From assembly GCA_963775935.1 (NCBI GenBank), contig CAVZKR010000004.1:186001-250000 (forward strand): 64,000 nucleotides of DNA, written 5' to 3'. Origin of the DNA: JBBIPA01 sp963775935 (GTDB lineage Bacteria; Chloroflexota; Dehalococcoidia; GIF9; UBA5629). Made by a program: the position numbers and the translations under genes. Below the pieces are notes generated by a model that searched no databases, was not told the origin of the DNA, and worked only from the letters and a program-made list of their open reading frames with translations. Positions 44,160-53,931 of this stretch are shown piece by piece (positions within the stretch are counted from its first letter, which is position 1; each line of letters begins with the position of its first letter).

Positions 44160-45413
44160 ATGGACAGGTTATTAGCGATAGTGCTGGCAGGTGGACAGGG
44201 AGAGAGACTATACCCACTGACAAGAGAACGGTCAAAGCCATCCGTGCCGTTTGGCGGCAAATACCGTCTTATAGACTTTACCCTGAGCAACTGCATTAAC
44301 TCAGGATTACGCAAGATTTATGTCCTGACTCAGTACCGCTCAGGCTCCCTGAATATACATATTCAGGAAGCCTGGGGCATCTCCAGTTCGGGTTTAGAGG
44401 ATTATATTTACTGTGTTCCTGCTCAACAAAAGTCGGGGCTCGACTGGTATCGTGGTACGGCGGACGCCGTGAGGCAAAACCTCGACCTGGTCACGAGACA
44501 AAATCTTGACCAGTTGCTTATTCTCTCCGGTGACCATATTTATAAGATGGACTACCGTCAGCTTCTTGATTTTCACCAAAGGAGAAAAGCCGACCTGACA
44601 TTGGCAGCTATCCGGGTAAAAAAAGAACAAGCGATAGCCACATTCGGAGTGCTCGAAGTGGCAACAGATAACAGATTGGTCGGATTTGAAGAAAAGCCGA
44701 TGCAGCCAAAAACAATTCCTGAGTCTCCAGATTACGCTTTCGCTTCGATGGGCGTCTATGTTTTCAATATTGCGACTTTAAGGACAGCTCTGAAAACCAG
44801 TGGGGACGATTTCGGTAAAGAAATACTGCCTTATATGATGAGCGTGAGCAATGTCTTTGTTTATGATTATGAAAAAGAAAACAAAATTCAGGATGTTATC
44901 GTTCAGGTGAAAGATGGCAGAAGAGAAAACATACTGGTTGATAGAACTCGTGATTCCAGTTACTGGAGAGATGTTGGCTCTATCGATTCCTACTATGAAG
45001 CGAGTATGGACCTGGTGGGTATAGACCCAGTATTCAACTTATATGGACAGAAATGGCCATTCAGGACGTATCATCGCACAGTGCCACCGAGTAAATTCGT
45101 TTTGGGTGGTATGGCGCAGGAATCTATTGTATCGGAGGGTTGTATCATAAGTGGTGCCTCCGTACGGCACTCTATACTGTCCCCGAGCGTTATTATAGAG
45201 CGAGATTCAGATGTAGAGAGCTCAATATTGTTCGATGATGTTACTATTGAACCTTTTGTTCGCATAAAACGCGCCATCATTGACAAAGAGGTAATAGTAA
45301 AATCAGGTGCACTGCTGGGATACAACTTCGAAGCAGATAAGCAGCGCGGCTGTACTATCTCTGACAGTGGCATCGTCGTCGTTCCAAAAGGTGTAGAAAT
45401 AAGCCCAGCCTGA
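44160..45413 (+). CDS. glgC: glucose-1-phosphate adenylyltransferase
   Basis: Makes ADP-glucose for glycogen synthesis. 417 residues. Visible are AGGQGERLYPLTRERSKPSV, the FGGKYRLIDFTLSNCINSG stretch, LSGDHIYKMDY, GFEEKP and the C-terminal left-handed beta-helix repeats (IVSEGCIISGASV, SILSPSVIIERD). GGGGAGAG lies before the ATG. The following GH57 gene suggests a short glycogen operon. No glgA is in the window. Confidence 0.96.
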   Translation: MDRLLAIVLAGGQGERLYPLTRERSKPSVPFGGKYRLIDFTLSNCINSGLRKIYVLTQYRSGSLNIHIQEAWGISSSGLEDYIYCVPAQQKSGLDWYRGTADAVRQNLDLVTRQNLDQLLILSGDHIYKMDYRQLLDFHQRRKADLTLAAIRVKKEQAIATFGVLEVATDNRLVGFEEKPMQPKTIPESPDYAFASMGVYVFNIATLRTALKTSGDDFGKEILPYMMSVSNVFVYDYEKENKIQDVIVQVKDGRRENILVDRTRDSSYWRDVGSIDSYYEASMDLVGIDPVFNLYGQKWPFRTYHRTVPPSKFVLGGMAQESIVSEGCIISGASVRHSILSPSVIIERDSDVESSILFDDVTIEPFVRIKRAIIDKEVIVKSGALLGYNFEADKQRGCTISDSGIVVVPKGVEISPA

Positions 45414-45528
45414 ATTGAAAGCTAACCTGCTAACAGGTATCGGTAATAGTCAAGTAAAAAATTCAATCAACAGTTGACTACAGAGTTCACAGGTATCCTT
45501 GAATATATCACGAAGGAGAATATAAGGT

Positions 45529-47247
45529 ATGAAAGTAGGTAATTTCACCTTAGTTCTGCATAGCCATATTCCCTACTGCCGTAATGCCGGGCGCTGGCCT
45601 CACGGAGAGGAATGGCTTCACGAAGCCGCTTCGGAAACGTACCTGCCTTTGCTTATGGCTTTATACGATTTAAAGCAAGAAGGGCATAATGTGAAGCTAA
45701 CTCTGGGACTTACGCCGGTTCTCGTTGAGCAGCTAGCTGATTCATTAGTGCTCAAGCACCTGGAAGAATTCCTGGAAGAGAAAATCCTTCGTACTCAACA
45801 CGATGTCAAACGCTTTGAAAAAGCCGGTGAAGGGCATCTGATATATTTAGCACGCTTTTATCTGAAGAGATTTCAGCACATATTGACAGCTTTCCGAGAG
45901 CGTTTCAATAAGAACATAGTCCTGGCTTTTAAAAAGCTTCAAGATGAAGGTTATATCGAGATAGCCACCAGCGCTGCTACCCACGCTTATTTACCACTAC
46001 TGGAACGAGATTCTTCGATTCATGCTCAGTTAAAAGTTGGCATCGATAGTTACCAGCATCACTTTGGTATCAATCCCAGGGCTTGCTGGTTGCCTGAATG
46101 TGGTTACCGCCCATCTTTCTATACAGAACTTAAGGGCGAGACCTATATCAAGCCTGGGCTTGAGTCTTTTCTATCCAAGCTGGGAATACTTTGTTTCTTC
46201 GTGGAGACACATGTTGTGGAAGGTGGACAGCCCGTTGGTAAGGCAAAGGAAGAAGTAATTGGACCTTACGGAAATATACCACGACGTTATGTGGTACCTC
46301 TCACAGGTTATGCTGAGCCTACCTATAAAACAACCTATCTCCCTTACTGGGTGCAGACGCCTGAAGTTGCGGTCATTGGTAGAGATAACAGCACCGGTAT
46401 GCAGGTATGGTCAGCAGACTGGGGTTATCCCGGTGACTTCAATTATCGCGAATTCCATAAGAAAGACGGCGTCTCTGGACTTCAGTACTGGAAAGTCACC
46501 GGAGCCAAAATAGATTTGGCGTATAAAGAATATTACGACCCGTACTGGGCAGCCGAGCGGGTGCGAGAGCACAGCTTGCATTACACTCAACTCGTCGAAG
46601 ATTCTTTGATTAATTTCTATCAGGAACGGGGCAAATTCGGCATTATTGCGGCTGCTTACGACACTGAACTATTCGGACACTGGTGGTTCGAAGGAATAGA
46701 GTGGCTGAAGCAAGTCCTGCGCCATATAAGCAAAAGGGATTTCGTGGAACTAGATACAGCCAGCAATTATATTAAACTTCATCCACCTGAAGATGTGCTT
46801 AGTTTACCTGAAGGCTCATGGGGCTCTGGTGGAGGACATTTTACCTGGCAGAACGTGGATAATGACTGGATCCAGCCTATAGTCCATTCGGCAGAGCTAA
46901 AAATGGAAGAAATGGTAGCTAAATTCCCCAATGCAAAAGGGACTCTCGAACAAATCCTGAACCAAGCGGCAAGGGAGCTACTTTTGCTTCAGTCCAGCGA
47001 TTGGCCTTTTCTCATAACCACTGGTCAGGCGAAAGAATATGCGACGGAACGATTCGGATATTACACGGGTGAGAACCACTATAAAGGACATGTGGGCAAA
47101 TTCTACAAGCTGGTTAACATCGCTGAATCGGAACAAATCGGTAATGCGGCTGAAGACCTGTGTCAGCAATTCTGGGAGGAGGACAAACTTTTCCCAACTA
47201 TCGATTACCGCCTTTTCAAAGAAAGAGAACAGTACGAGAAGCTATGA
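45529..47247 (+). CDS. GH57 glycoside hydrolase, probable 1,4-alpha-glucan branching enzyme
   Basis: 572 residues. N-terminal LVLHSHIPYCRNAGRWPHGE (GH57 motif 1), the nucleophile Glu in ACWLPECGYRP, and the acid Asp region in AAYDTELFGHWWFEG, followed by the C-terminal helical domain. This is the layout of GH57/DUF1957 branching enzymes. GGAG lies before the ATG, 115 bases after glgC, which supports a role in glycogen branching. Amylolytic activity is the alternative. Confidence 0.9.
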   Translation: MKVGNFTLVLHSHIPYCRNAGRWPHGEEWLHEAASETYLPLLMALYDLKQEGHNVKLTLGLTPVLVEQLADSLVLKHLEEFLEEKILRTQHDVKRFEKAGEGHLIYLARFYLKRFQHILTAFRERFNKNIVLAFKKLQDEGYIEIATSAATHAYLPLLERDSSIHAQLKVGIDSYQHHFGINPRACWLPECGYRPSFYTELKGETYIKPGLESFLSKLGILCFFVETHVVEGGQPVGKAKEEVIGPYGNIPRRYVVPLTGYAEPTYKTTYLPYWVQTPEVAVIGRDNSTGMQVWSADWGYPGDFNYREFHKKDGVSGLQYWKVTGAKIDLAYKEYYDPYWAAERVREHSLHYTQLVEDSLINFYQERGKFGIIAAAYDTELFGHWWFEGIEWLKQVLRHISKRDFVELDTASNYIKLHPPEDVLSLPEGSWGSGGGHFTWQNVDNDWIQPIVHSAELKMEEMVAKFPNAKGTLEQILNQAARELLLLQSSDWPFLITTGQAKEYATERFGYYTGENHYKGHVGKFYKLVNIAESEQIGNAAEDLCQQFWEEDKLFPTIDYRLFKEREQYEKL

Positions 47248-47394
47248 AAACACTTGTATAGCCTCATACCCTTAAAAAGGGGTACAATGTAAATTCAGTA
47301 ATGAAAACTACATTTTACTTTGCATCGTTATGCGCTTTTAGGAAGCATATCTCGTTATAGCATAGATAGGACATAACTCTTCAGTCATACTACC

Positions 47395-48639
47395 ATGTGG
47401 GTACAATCTTCTCGCGATAGCTCGCACATTATGAAGGAACGAACCTCAACTCAGTCTGCAGGTCTACTGCTCAGCAGGTTCATGCTGCTGGTAATGCTGG
47501 CTGGTTTCTTGTTTGCTGCCTGGAACGGATTGCTGGTACTAGTCACTCTGCTCGGCTTAGCTTTGGCTGCCGCTGGCCTTACCAGGCTCTGGAGTCGTCT
47601 CTCGCTTACAGGTGTCAGCTGCCAGCGATTGCTCAGCGAGCGTCGCGTTTTCCCCGGCGAATACATAGAATTAAAACTACAGCTATCCAATCGCAAGCTG
47701 CTGCCATTACCCTGGATACAGGTTGACGATGAAATACCAATAGGATTTGCTCCTGATATCCTGCCTACGCCCGAGACCCGCCTCGGGTTTGGTTTCCTCA
47801 GCAAAACCGCATCACTGCTATGGTACTCAAGGGTAAACTGGAAATTCAGTCTATACTGTTCCAAACGAGGATACTATCAGCTGGGGCCAATCAGAATAAG
47901 TTCCGGCGATATCTTTGGTTTTTATCCCCGCTCAGCTACCCAACCCCTGACAGACTATATCATTGTCTATCCTAAACTATTGCCAGTCGAGCAAATCGCT
48001 CTACCATCACTATTCCCCTGGGGTAATGCCAGAGCCGACCGGCGTATCTTCGAAGATCCAACGCGTATTATGGGGATACGGGACTATAAGCCTCATGACA
48101 GTCTTAAGAGGATTCACTGGAAAGCTACTGCCCGCAGGCAGAGCTTACAGGTAAAGGTTTTCGAGCCAACTACGACGCTTGATGTGATAATTTTCTTAGC
48201 GGTAGATAGCTTCAATCAGGACAGTTCGTATGATAATGACTTCGAGTATGGCATCAGCATTGCTGCTTCCCTGGCTAAATATATTACAGATAAAGGCTAT
48301 CCCACAGGGTTGTTTGTCAATAGTCGCCTGGCCGATTCCGGGCAACCCGCCACGATATTGCCAGGGAGTTCTCCACAGCAACTGGTGATACTGCTCGAAG
48401 CGCTGGCAAAGGTTACCCGAACTCGCAGCGGCTCATTCGAGGAATTCCTGAACAGAGAACGGAAAAGTCTGCCATGGGGAACAACCCTTATTTTTATTGT
48501 CCACGAGCTTTCTGACTCCCTGAATATCACGTTCACCAATTTGAAGGAAGCCGGTTACAAATTGCTGGTCCATCAGATTGGTATCCATGGAACAGAGAGA
48601 AAGGATACGACGAGACCAGAGGTTTTAATGCCTCAATAA
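47395..48639 (+). CDS. DUF58-domain membrane protein
   Basis: 414 residues. Two membrane helices near residues 28-62, then an extracellular-like region, then the DUF58 signature FEDPTRIMGIRDYKPHDSLK followed by RIHWKATARR, a von Willebrand A-like domain. ATG 47395 or the one at 47431 may be the start; neither has a clear ribosome-binding site. It begins a three-gene operon with a DUF4129 protein and a MoxR ATPase, a common cluster whose function is poorly defined (complex assembly or peptidase maturation). Confidence 0.87.
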   Translation: MWVQSSRDSSHIMKERTSTQSAGLLLSRFMLLVMLAGFLFAAWNGLLVLVTLLGLALAAAGLTRLWSRLSLTGVSCQRLLSERRVFPGEYIELKLQLSNRKLLPLPWIQVDDEIPIGFAPDILPTPETRLGFGFLSKTASLLWYSRVNWKFSLYCSKRGYYQLGPIRISSGDIFGFYPRSATQPLTDYIIVYPKLLPVEQIALPSLFPWGNARADRRIFEDPTRIMGIRDYKPHDSLKRIHWKATARRQSLQVKVFEPTTTLDVIIFLAVDSFNQDSSYDNDFEYGISIAASLAKYITDKGYPTGLFVNSRLADSGQPATILPGSSPQQLVILLEALAKVTRTRSGSFEEFLNRERKSLPWGTTLIFIVHELSDSLNITFTNLKEAGYKLLVHQIGIHGTERKDTTRPEVLMPQ

Positions 48640-48668
48640 AGTTCAGCCTTCGAGAAAGAGTGATGTAA

Positions 48669-50072
48669 ATGAACTGGCGTAACATTATAGTATATGGTAC
48701 TACTATGGCGATGGAGCTATGCTGGCTGTATGTGGTACTGGCTCTTATTAATAAACATGCTGCCAACGAGCAATTATTTATAGCTGGGATTTTGCTTTTC
48801 CATCCCCTGGCATTTGGTTTAAATAAACTACTGCAACGGTTGGCATGGCATAAGACTATTACTACCACAGTAAACTGGCTGGCATGGGTAATAGTCATGC
48901 TCATTACAGTGAAAATCCAGCTCTTCAGTGACCTGGCATGGCTAAATCCTGACTGGATACTCTCACTGCCTCGGGCAATACCACAGCTCGTATACACCTT
49001 CAAGCCGGAATTGTTGCTACTTATTAGCAGTGCAGTTATCTGGTGGCTGGGTAAGTGGCTGGCTCAACGCAGCGCAAACTTCGCCACGGCTATGGTCGAA
49101 TTTCAATTCGGCCTGTTTATCCTGATCATAACCTTCGTTATCACCTCGGCACTTGACATCACCTTTGCTGAGTCAATCCCCATCGCTCTGGCATTTTTCT
49201 GCATTGCCCTGTTCGGTATATCAATCGCCCACGCTCAGGAGGGCAGAAGCTGGTTACATGAGAAAAACAAGCTGCAGTGGTCGTGGCTCCTGCTACTCAG
49301 CATTGTCCTGATTCTCATCCTGGGATTGATTTTTAGCGCCGTGATATCTCATGACATACTACAGCTGATTGTCGACGCCATAAAATGGTTCTTCAGATTA
49401 GTGATGAAGGCTATCATATTCATCATCAGCCTTCTCCCCAAGCCAGAGCAGACTGGAACACTTCCGCCCGGCATGGAACTACCTCCGATGGAGCCTGAAG
49501 AAAACGGCTTTTCCTTGAGCATACCTGAACCGATTCGCAGCTGGCTCCAAATTCTTCTTGCCTTCATTTGGATCGGGCTCATTGTGGTAGCGCTCTGGCA
49601 AGTTTCCTCTCAGATATATAAATGGCTAAGCAGAAGGTTACCCTCCAAAGGAGCCGAGACCGAACCACTGAAAGGAGCTTTTGCCGCAGACCTTATGGGT
49701 TTGTTAAAACGTATCGTGCGCTACGTATCCAGAATCAACCCTCTATTCTGGCTACAGAGAAAAACCAGATCGTCCTCTCCAGAGGCTGTTTCTGTACGCC
49801 AGATTTACCATCGCCTCCTGCAATGGGGAGCCGCTCGGGGCTATCCCAGGCAGCTCTGGCAAACACCCAATGAATATCTGAATAAACTGGCAGGATTAAT
49901 CCCACAACTCCAGGGAGACCTGTCATTCATTACCCAGCATTACGTCATTACGCGTTACGGCAACTCCATACCAACCGCCTCAGAACTAGATCAATTGAAG
50001 CAGAGCTGGAAAAAGGTGAAGGAGAGCCGTCTCAGGATATCAGCGAATTCAATTACGGAGAACAGGAGGTAA
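48669..50072 (+). CDS. multi-spanning membrane protein with DUF4129-like C-terminus
   Basis: 467 residues. Roughly eight membrane helices fill residues 1-330 (for instance WLYVVLALINK, WVIVMLITVKIQLF, FGLFILIITFVITSALDITF), with a proline-rich loop near residues 260-285. The soluble end (VRQIYHRLLQWGAARGYPRQ, TPNEYLNKLAGLIP, DLSFITQHYVITRYG) is the DUF4129 pattern. Often paired with transglutaminase TgpA, which is absent here. Lies between the DUF58 and MoxR genes. Confidence 0.82.
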   Translation: MNWRNIIVYGTTMAMELCWLYVVLALINKHAANEQLFIAGILLFHPLAFGLNKLLQRLAWHKTITTTVNWLAWVIVMLITVKIQLFSDLAWLNPDWILSLPRAIPQLVYTFKPELLLLISSAVIWWLGKWLAQRSANFATAMVEFQFGLFILIITFVITSALDITFAESIPIALAFFCIALFGISIAHAQEGRSWLHEKNKLQWSWLLLLSIVLILILGLIFSAVISHDILQLIVDAIKWFFRLVMKAIIFIISLLPKPEQTGTLPPGMELPPMEPEENGFSLSIPEPIRSWLQILLAFIWIGLIVVALWQVSSQIYKWLSRRLPSKGAETEPLKGAFAADLMGLLKRIVRYVSRINPLFWLQRKTRSSSPEAVSVRQIYHRLLQWGAARGYPRQLWQTPNEYLNKLAGLIPQLQGDLSFITQHYVITRYGNSIPTASELDQLKQSWKKVKESRLRISANSITENRR

Positions 50073-50078
50073 ACTCGA

Positions 50079-51053
50079 TTGGATAAGGCGAATGAAAAAA
50101 ATACTCTGGCAGTTTCCCACGTTAAGGAAGCAAGTGAGAAGTTTATATCGAATGTAAGTAACGTTATCGTCGGCAAGCAGGAGATGGCAGAGCTCGTCCT
50201 GATAGCTTTACTTTGTGAAGGGCATATACTAATCGAGGATGTGCCCGGGACTGGTAAAACGATGCTGGCTAAGTCAGCCGCAAAATCACTGGGCTGCAGC
50301 TTCAAAAGGATTCAGTGCACTCCTGACCTATTGCCGTCGGATGTTACCGGTACCTACTATTTCAATCAGAAAGCTTCAGAATTTGAACTCCGTCCCGGAC
50401 CAATAATGGCAAATATTGTGCTGGCCGATGAGATAAACCGTGCCACGCCCAGAACACAATCCTGCCTCCTGGAATGTATGCAGGAACAGCAGGTAACTAT
50501 CGATTTGCAGACTATAAACTTGCCCCGACCATTTTTAATTATCGCCACTCAGAATCCAGTTGAGCTGGAAGGAACCTTTCCTCTGCCTGAGGCACAGCTC
50601 GACCGTTTTTTACTCAGAATCAAGTTGGGATATCCCACAGAGAGCGAGGAGGAGACGATTCTGACCCGCTTCCAGCAAACAAATCCTCTGGATAGTTTAA
50701 CGAGCGTTATTGAAGCCAAAGAATTGCTGGAGCTAAATAAACTATGCCGGCAGGTCTATGTTGAAAGCTCAGTTCGCAACTACATGGTCGCCATCGCCAG
50801 GGCTACCAGAACCCATCAGAGCATCGAGCTGGGCGCCAGCCCCCGTGCTTCGCTGGGACTTAATCTGGCTTGTCAAGCCCTTGCGGCTATCAAAGGACGA
50901 AACTACGTTATCCCGGATGATGTGAAATGTTTGACAGTTCCCGTCCTGGCTCATCGACTTATTATCAAAACAGAAGCCAGACTGAAAAGACAATCGGCGG
51001 AAGATATCCTGAACGAGATTTTGTCGAAGGTGACTGTCCCGGTAGAGAAATAG
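50079..51053 (+). CDS. MoxR-family AAA+ ATPase
   Basis: 324 residues from a TTG at 50079 with AGGAGG 9 bases upstream. Walker A VPGTGKTM, Walker B LADEINRATP, sensor 1 IATQNPVELEGTFPLPEAQL and arginine-finger LDRFLLRI are visible. MoxR ATPases work as chaperones with VWA/DUF58 proteins, in agreement with the gene order here. Confidence 0.95.
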   Translation: MDKANEKNTLAVSHVKEASEKFISNVSNVIVGKQEMAELVLIALLCEGHILIEDVPGTGKTMLAKSAAKSLGCSFKRIQCTPDLLPSDVTGTYYFNQKASEFELRPGPIMANIVLADEINRATPRTQSCLLECMQEQQVTIDLQTINLPRPFLIIATQNPVELEGTFPLPEAQLDRFLLRIKLGYPTESEEETILTRFQQTNPLDSLTSVIEAKELLELNKLCRQVYVESSVRNYMVAIARATRTHQSIELGASPRASLGLNLACQALAAIKGRNYVIPDDVKCLTVPVLAHRLIIKTEARLKRQSAEDILNEILSKVTVPVEK

Positions 51054-51148
51054 GTCATAGCTGCTCAGAGCTTTTCCATATTCACATTGATGATAGTTGA
51101 GAGTGTTTCACTGACAATCAGAGGCGAGCGGTTTTGAATTTCCCTGGC

Positions 51149-51688
51149 TCAGGTAAGCTTACCCGCCTTTAAATCTGCAACGATGTTAGTGTTCCTCACC
51201 AGTGCATCGCCTATGCCGTATTTTTTATTAAGCCGCAGCGGTACGCAGCAGCATGAACAGCAGTTACATATCGCATAGAAGTCGTGCTGCCACTTCACGA
51301 TGGTGTGTATTAGTCCACGTTGATGGCACTGTTTTAAGAGGTCCTTCGCCTCCTCCTTCGTTATCTCTCGAAATTCATCAGGGCTCATCTCTCCGAACAT
51401 ATTCCGGCTGTGTCCTATCATCAGTTCCGCATGTATCGGATTATCGCAATTTTTGAACACGGTTCGACAGGTGCATGGCCCCAAAGCCACACCATCGGAG
51501 TTGTCCACAATTTCACTGGCTTCCTGAAGGGTAAGTAGATAGGCATTGCTTACGTTCCTGCCGTATGCATTGGCAACTTTTCTGACTAAGCGCCCTATCA
51601 GCGGTATTTTCGTCCATTTTGCCTGGAAGATGTAGTATCTGAGGATTAACTCACGATATCTTCCGTATAGCTTCATTGAGTGGTGCAT
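51149..51688 (-). CDS. Cys-rich protein of unknown function, possible Fe-S protein
   Basis: 179 residues. Two Cys clusters: GPCTCRTVFKNCDNPIHAEL near residue 92 and ICNCCSCCCVPL near residue 145. Spacing CxCx6C and CxCCxCCC resembles ferredoxin-like metal sites of proteins seen in Dehalococcoidia and Deltaproteobacteria, but I cannot name a family. No signal peptide; the N-terminus is basic. It is alone on the minus strand, facing the MoxR gene. Confidence 0.6.
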   Translation of the reverse strand: MHHSMKLYGRYRELILRYYIFQAKWTKIPLIGRLVRKVANAYGRNVSNAYLLTLQEASEIVDNSDGVALGPCTCRTVFKNCDNPIHAELMIGHSRNMFGEMSPDEFREITKEEAKDLLKQCHQRGLIHTIVKWQHDFYAICNCCSCCCVPLRLNKKYGIGDALVRNTNIVADLKAGKLT

Positions 51689-51798
51689 AACAAATCCATT
51701 TGATTATACACCATTCTCAATATTTCTCACTAAAACGAGAAATATACCATGTACAATAAGATGAAATTGCCGCTTAAAAAATACTACTAAACCGTTCC

Positions 51799-52731
51799 TC
51801 AGTAAACTGTATCCTCAGTAAACGGCATAACCTCAGCCACCGAGTCTGCATTGCAGAAGAGCATCACCAGCCTGTCCATGCCCAGCGCTATGCCAGCACA
51901 TACGGGAAGATAGGGCATTGCTTCTAAAAATTTCACTGGCATTGTTGCCTTTCGCCGTTTATCCTTAGCTATCTTCTCCTGTTCCTCCTGGAAACGCTCC
52001 TCCTGCTCGATGGCATCGGTAAGCTCACTATAGGCATTAGCCAGCTCCAGCCCTCCGATAAAGACCTCAGCTCTCTCAGCCACGCTGGGATTATTTTGTT
52101 TTAGCCTTGCAAGGGAAGCCATAGCAGCAGGATAATCGAGCAGCACCGTCGGTTGATTAAAAGGAAAACTCGGTATCACCTTCGTCACCAAGTCGACATC
52201 GAATCTTACTGGCGAAAGTTCTACAAGCGGGTCCCAGCCAGCGGCAGCCATAAAAGCATCACGAACGGTGATTCTGTGCCAGGGCAAGCCGAGATTTATT
52301 GCCTCGTTTTTATATGGAATGATATGACCTGTACCCAGCCCGCTGACTATAGCCAGAACCAGTTGCTCAGTATCGGAGACCATCGTCAGATAATCAGCGC
52401 CAACGCGGTACCATTCCAGCAAAGTAAATTCAGGATTATGCTGCCTGCCCTTTTCACCTTTACGAAAACAATGGCTGAGCTGGAATAGCTTATCATACCC
52501 CGCAGCAAGGAGCCGCTTCATATGAAGTTCCGGCGAAGTCGTCAGCAACCAGCCTTCACTATCAAAAGGCACAATCTCAGATTCAGGTGCCACGGCTGGC
52601 ATGCGGATGGGAGTGTCTATTTCCAGGAAACCTTGCTCATGAAAGAAGGCTCGAGTTAACTCAACGATCTTCGCCCTGCATTCTAAATTGGGCTTGATTC
52701 TCTGAAGCCTGCTGCGCTCATCACCCGACAT
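51799..52731 (-). CDS. epmA: EF-P lysine lysyltransferase (EpmA/GenX/PoxA)
   Basis: 310 residues, a lysyl-tRNA-synthetase catalytic core with no anticodon-binding domain (EpmA of E. coli is 325). Motif 1 GFLEIDTPIRMPAVAPESE, motif 2 FQLSHCFRKGEKGRQHNPEF, motif 3 GIALGMDRLVMLF. It begins 3 bases after efp, the clearest evidence that EF-P is its substrate. EpmB, which makes beta-lysine, is not in the window. Confidence 0.9.
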   Translation of the reverse strand: MSGDERSRLQRIKPNLECRAKIVELTRAFFHEQGFLEIDTPIRMPAVAPESEIVPFDSEGWLLTTSPELHMKRLLAAGYDKLFQLSHCFRKGEKGRQHNPEFTLLEWYRVGADYLTMVSDTEQLVLAIVSGLGTGHIIPYKNEAINLGLPWHRITVRDAFMAAAGWDPLVELSPVRFDVDLVTKVIPSFPFNQPTVLLDYPAAMASLARLKQNNPSVAERAEVFIGGLELANAYSELTDAIEQEERFQEEQEKIAKDKRRKATMPVKFLEAMPYLPVCAGIALGMDRLVMLFCNADSVAEVMPFTEDTVY

Positions 52732-52734
52732 GGA

Positions 52735-53307
52735 TTATTTCTTGACAGTGATTCGCTCTACATAGTTCCCAGTGCGAGTATCAATTTTGATTACATCGCC
52801 TTCCTTAATGAAGGTGGGGACACCAATGCTGAAACCTGTTTCCAGAACAACGGATTTATTCTGTGCGGTAATAGTATCTGTCTTAGAGCTTATGGCACTC
52901 TCTACTACTTTTAGCTCAACGAAGTTGGGCAGCGTGACATCGATAGCTTTCTGGTCCCAAAATAATCCGTTAACAACAGCGCCTTCTTTAAGAAAAGTTT
53001 TTTTGTCGCCCACAATGCGATCGGAAATCATATATTGCTCAAAGGATTTGGTATCCATAAATACATAGTGGTCTCTTTCAGTATACAGGTACTGCAATTC
53101 ATTGCTGGTGACATCAGCTAACTCAACAGTATCACCGCTATGGTAGTTCGTATCCACAACAGTATTATCAAATAAATTCCGGAGGCGCAGTCGATAAATT
53201 GCTCTCCCCTTGCCCGGTTTCGTAAACTCCATCTCATCCACATTGAAGGGGAGTTTGTTGACCAGCAATTTATTATTCTTGCGAATGTTCTCGATATCGA
53301 TGTTCAC
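52735..53307 (-). CDS. efp: elongation factor P
   Basis: 190 residues, three beta-barrels. It relieves ribosome stalling at polyproline. The modified lysine position is Lys33, in TKPGKGRAIYRLRLRN. C-terminal domain with FSIGVPTFIKEGDVIKIDTR. Lysine at the tip and the downstream epmA fit beta-lysylation. EF-P with rhamnosyl-Arg or 5-aminopentanol would have different partners. Confidence 0.95.
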   Translation of the reverse strand: MNIDIENIRKNNKLLVNKLPFNVDEMEFTKPGKGRAIYRLRLRNLFDNTVVDTNYHSGDTVELADVTSNELQYLYTERDHYVFMDTKSFEQYMISDRIVGDKKTFLKEGAVVNGLFWDQKAIDVTLPNFVELKVVESAISSKTDTITAQNKSVVLETGFSIGVPTFIKEGDVIKIDTRTGNYVERITVKK

Positions 53308-53551
53308 TTATGCCTCCATTTTCTTGACTGCCCATTTATTATAGCCATAACTACAATTTTGGCAAGTTGGAATTTTATATCATTACGCTATTTATTACCA
53401 CAGGCAATAGCAAAATTCTAATAAAAAATAGGGGAGGAAGACAAACTGCGTTTCTTCTGCGATGGAAGAGAACCCAATGTTTCTAATCAGGAATTAACAC
53501 TACGCAAGTGAATAGCACCGAGTTATGGTTAGCGGATTTCCTAGTTCCAGG

Positions 53552-53737
53552 CTATATATCACGTAGCACTATCAAGTCGGACTTAGTGCAGTGGACTACC
53601 GGAGACTCATCTTGATTCCAGAAGATTGCCTCCACAATGCATTTTTGTGCCATGCATGACTCTTGTTTCTCGAATGGGCACAACATTCCAGTCAAGGACT
53701 GATAAGTTTCACAAATACCATGTTCGATAACGTTCAT
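53552..53737 (-). CDS. small Cys-containing hypothetical protein
   Basis: 61 residues. Five Cys occur (GICETYQ, GMLCPFEK, ESCMAQKC, VHCTKS), possibly a zinc or Fe-S site. A GATGAGAA stretch precedes the ATG, a poor ribosome-binding site. Not recognised; it could be a chance frame but the Cys spacing is suggestive. Confidence 0.4.
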   Translation of the reverse strand: MNVIEHGICETYQSLTGMLCPFEKQESCMAQKCIVEAIFWNQDESPVVHCTKSDLIVLRDI

Positions 53738-53931
53738 TTCTCATCACCAAATCCACTATAGCAAATGTAAGTAAAAATCCAGGTCAATAATCGGTAAAGA
53801 ACCTGTAAAGATAAGTAAATATTCGGTAAATTTATCCCTTTTAATTAGTGATTACCCACTGGTAAGACATCCCAGTTGCTGATAAAATTTCCTAAAAAAT
53901 TACGCTAATCATCTTTACGGAGGAATATGTC

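Noticed and set aside
53308..53551. Small RNA or riboswitch upstream of efp
   Set aside because: No conserved fold recognised; only AT-rich DNA seen.
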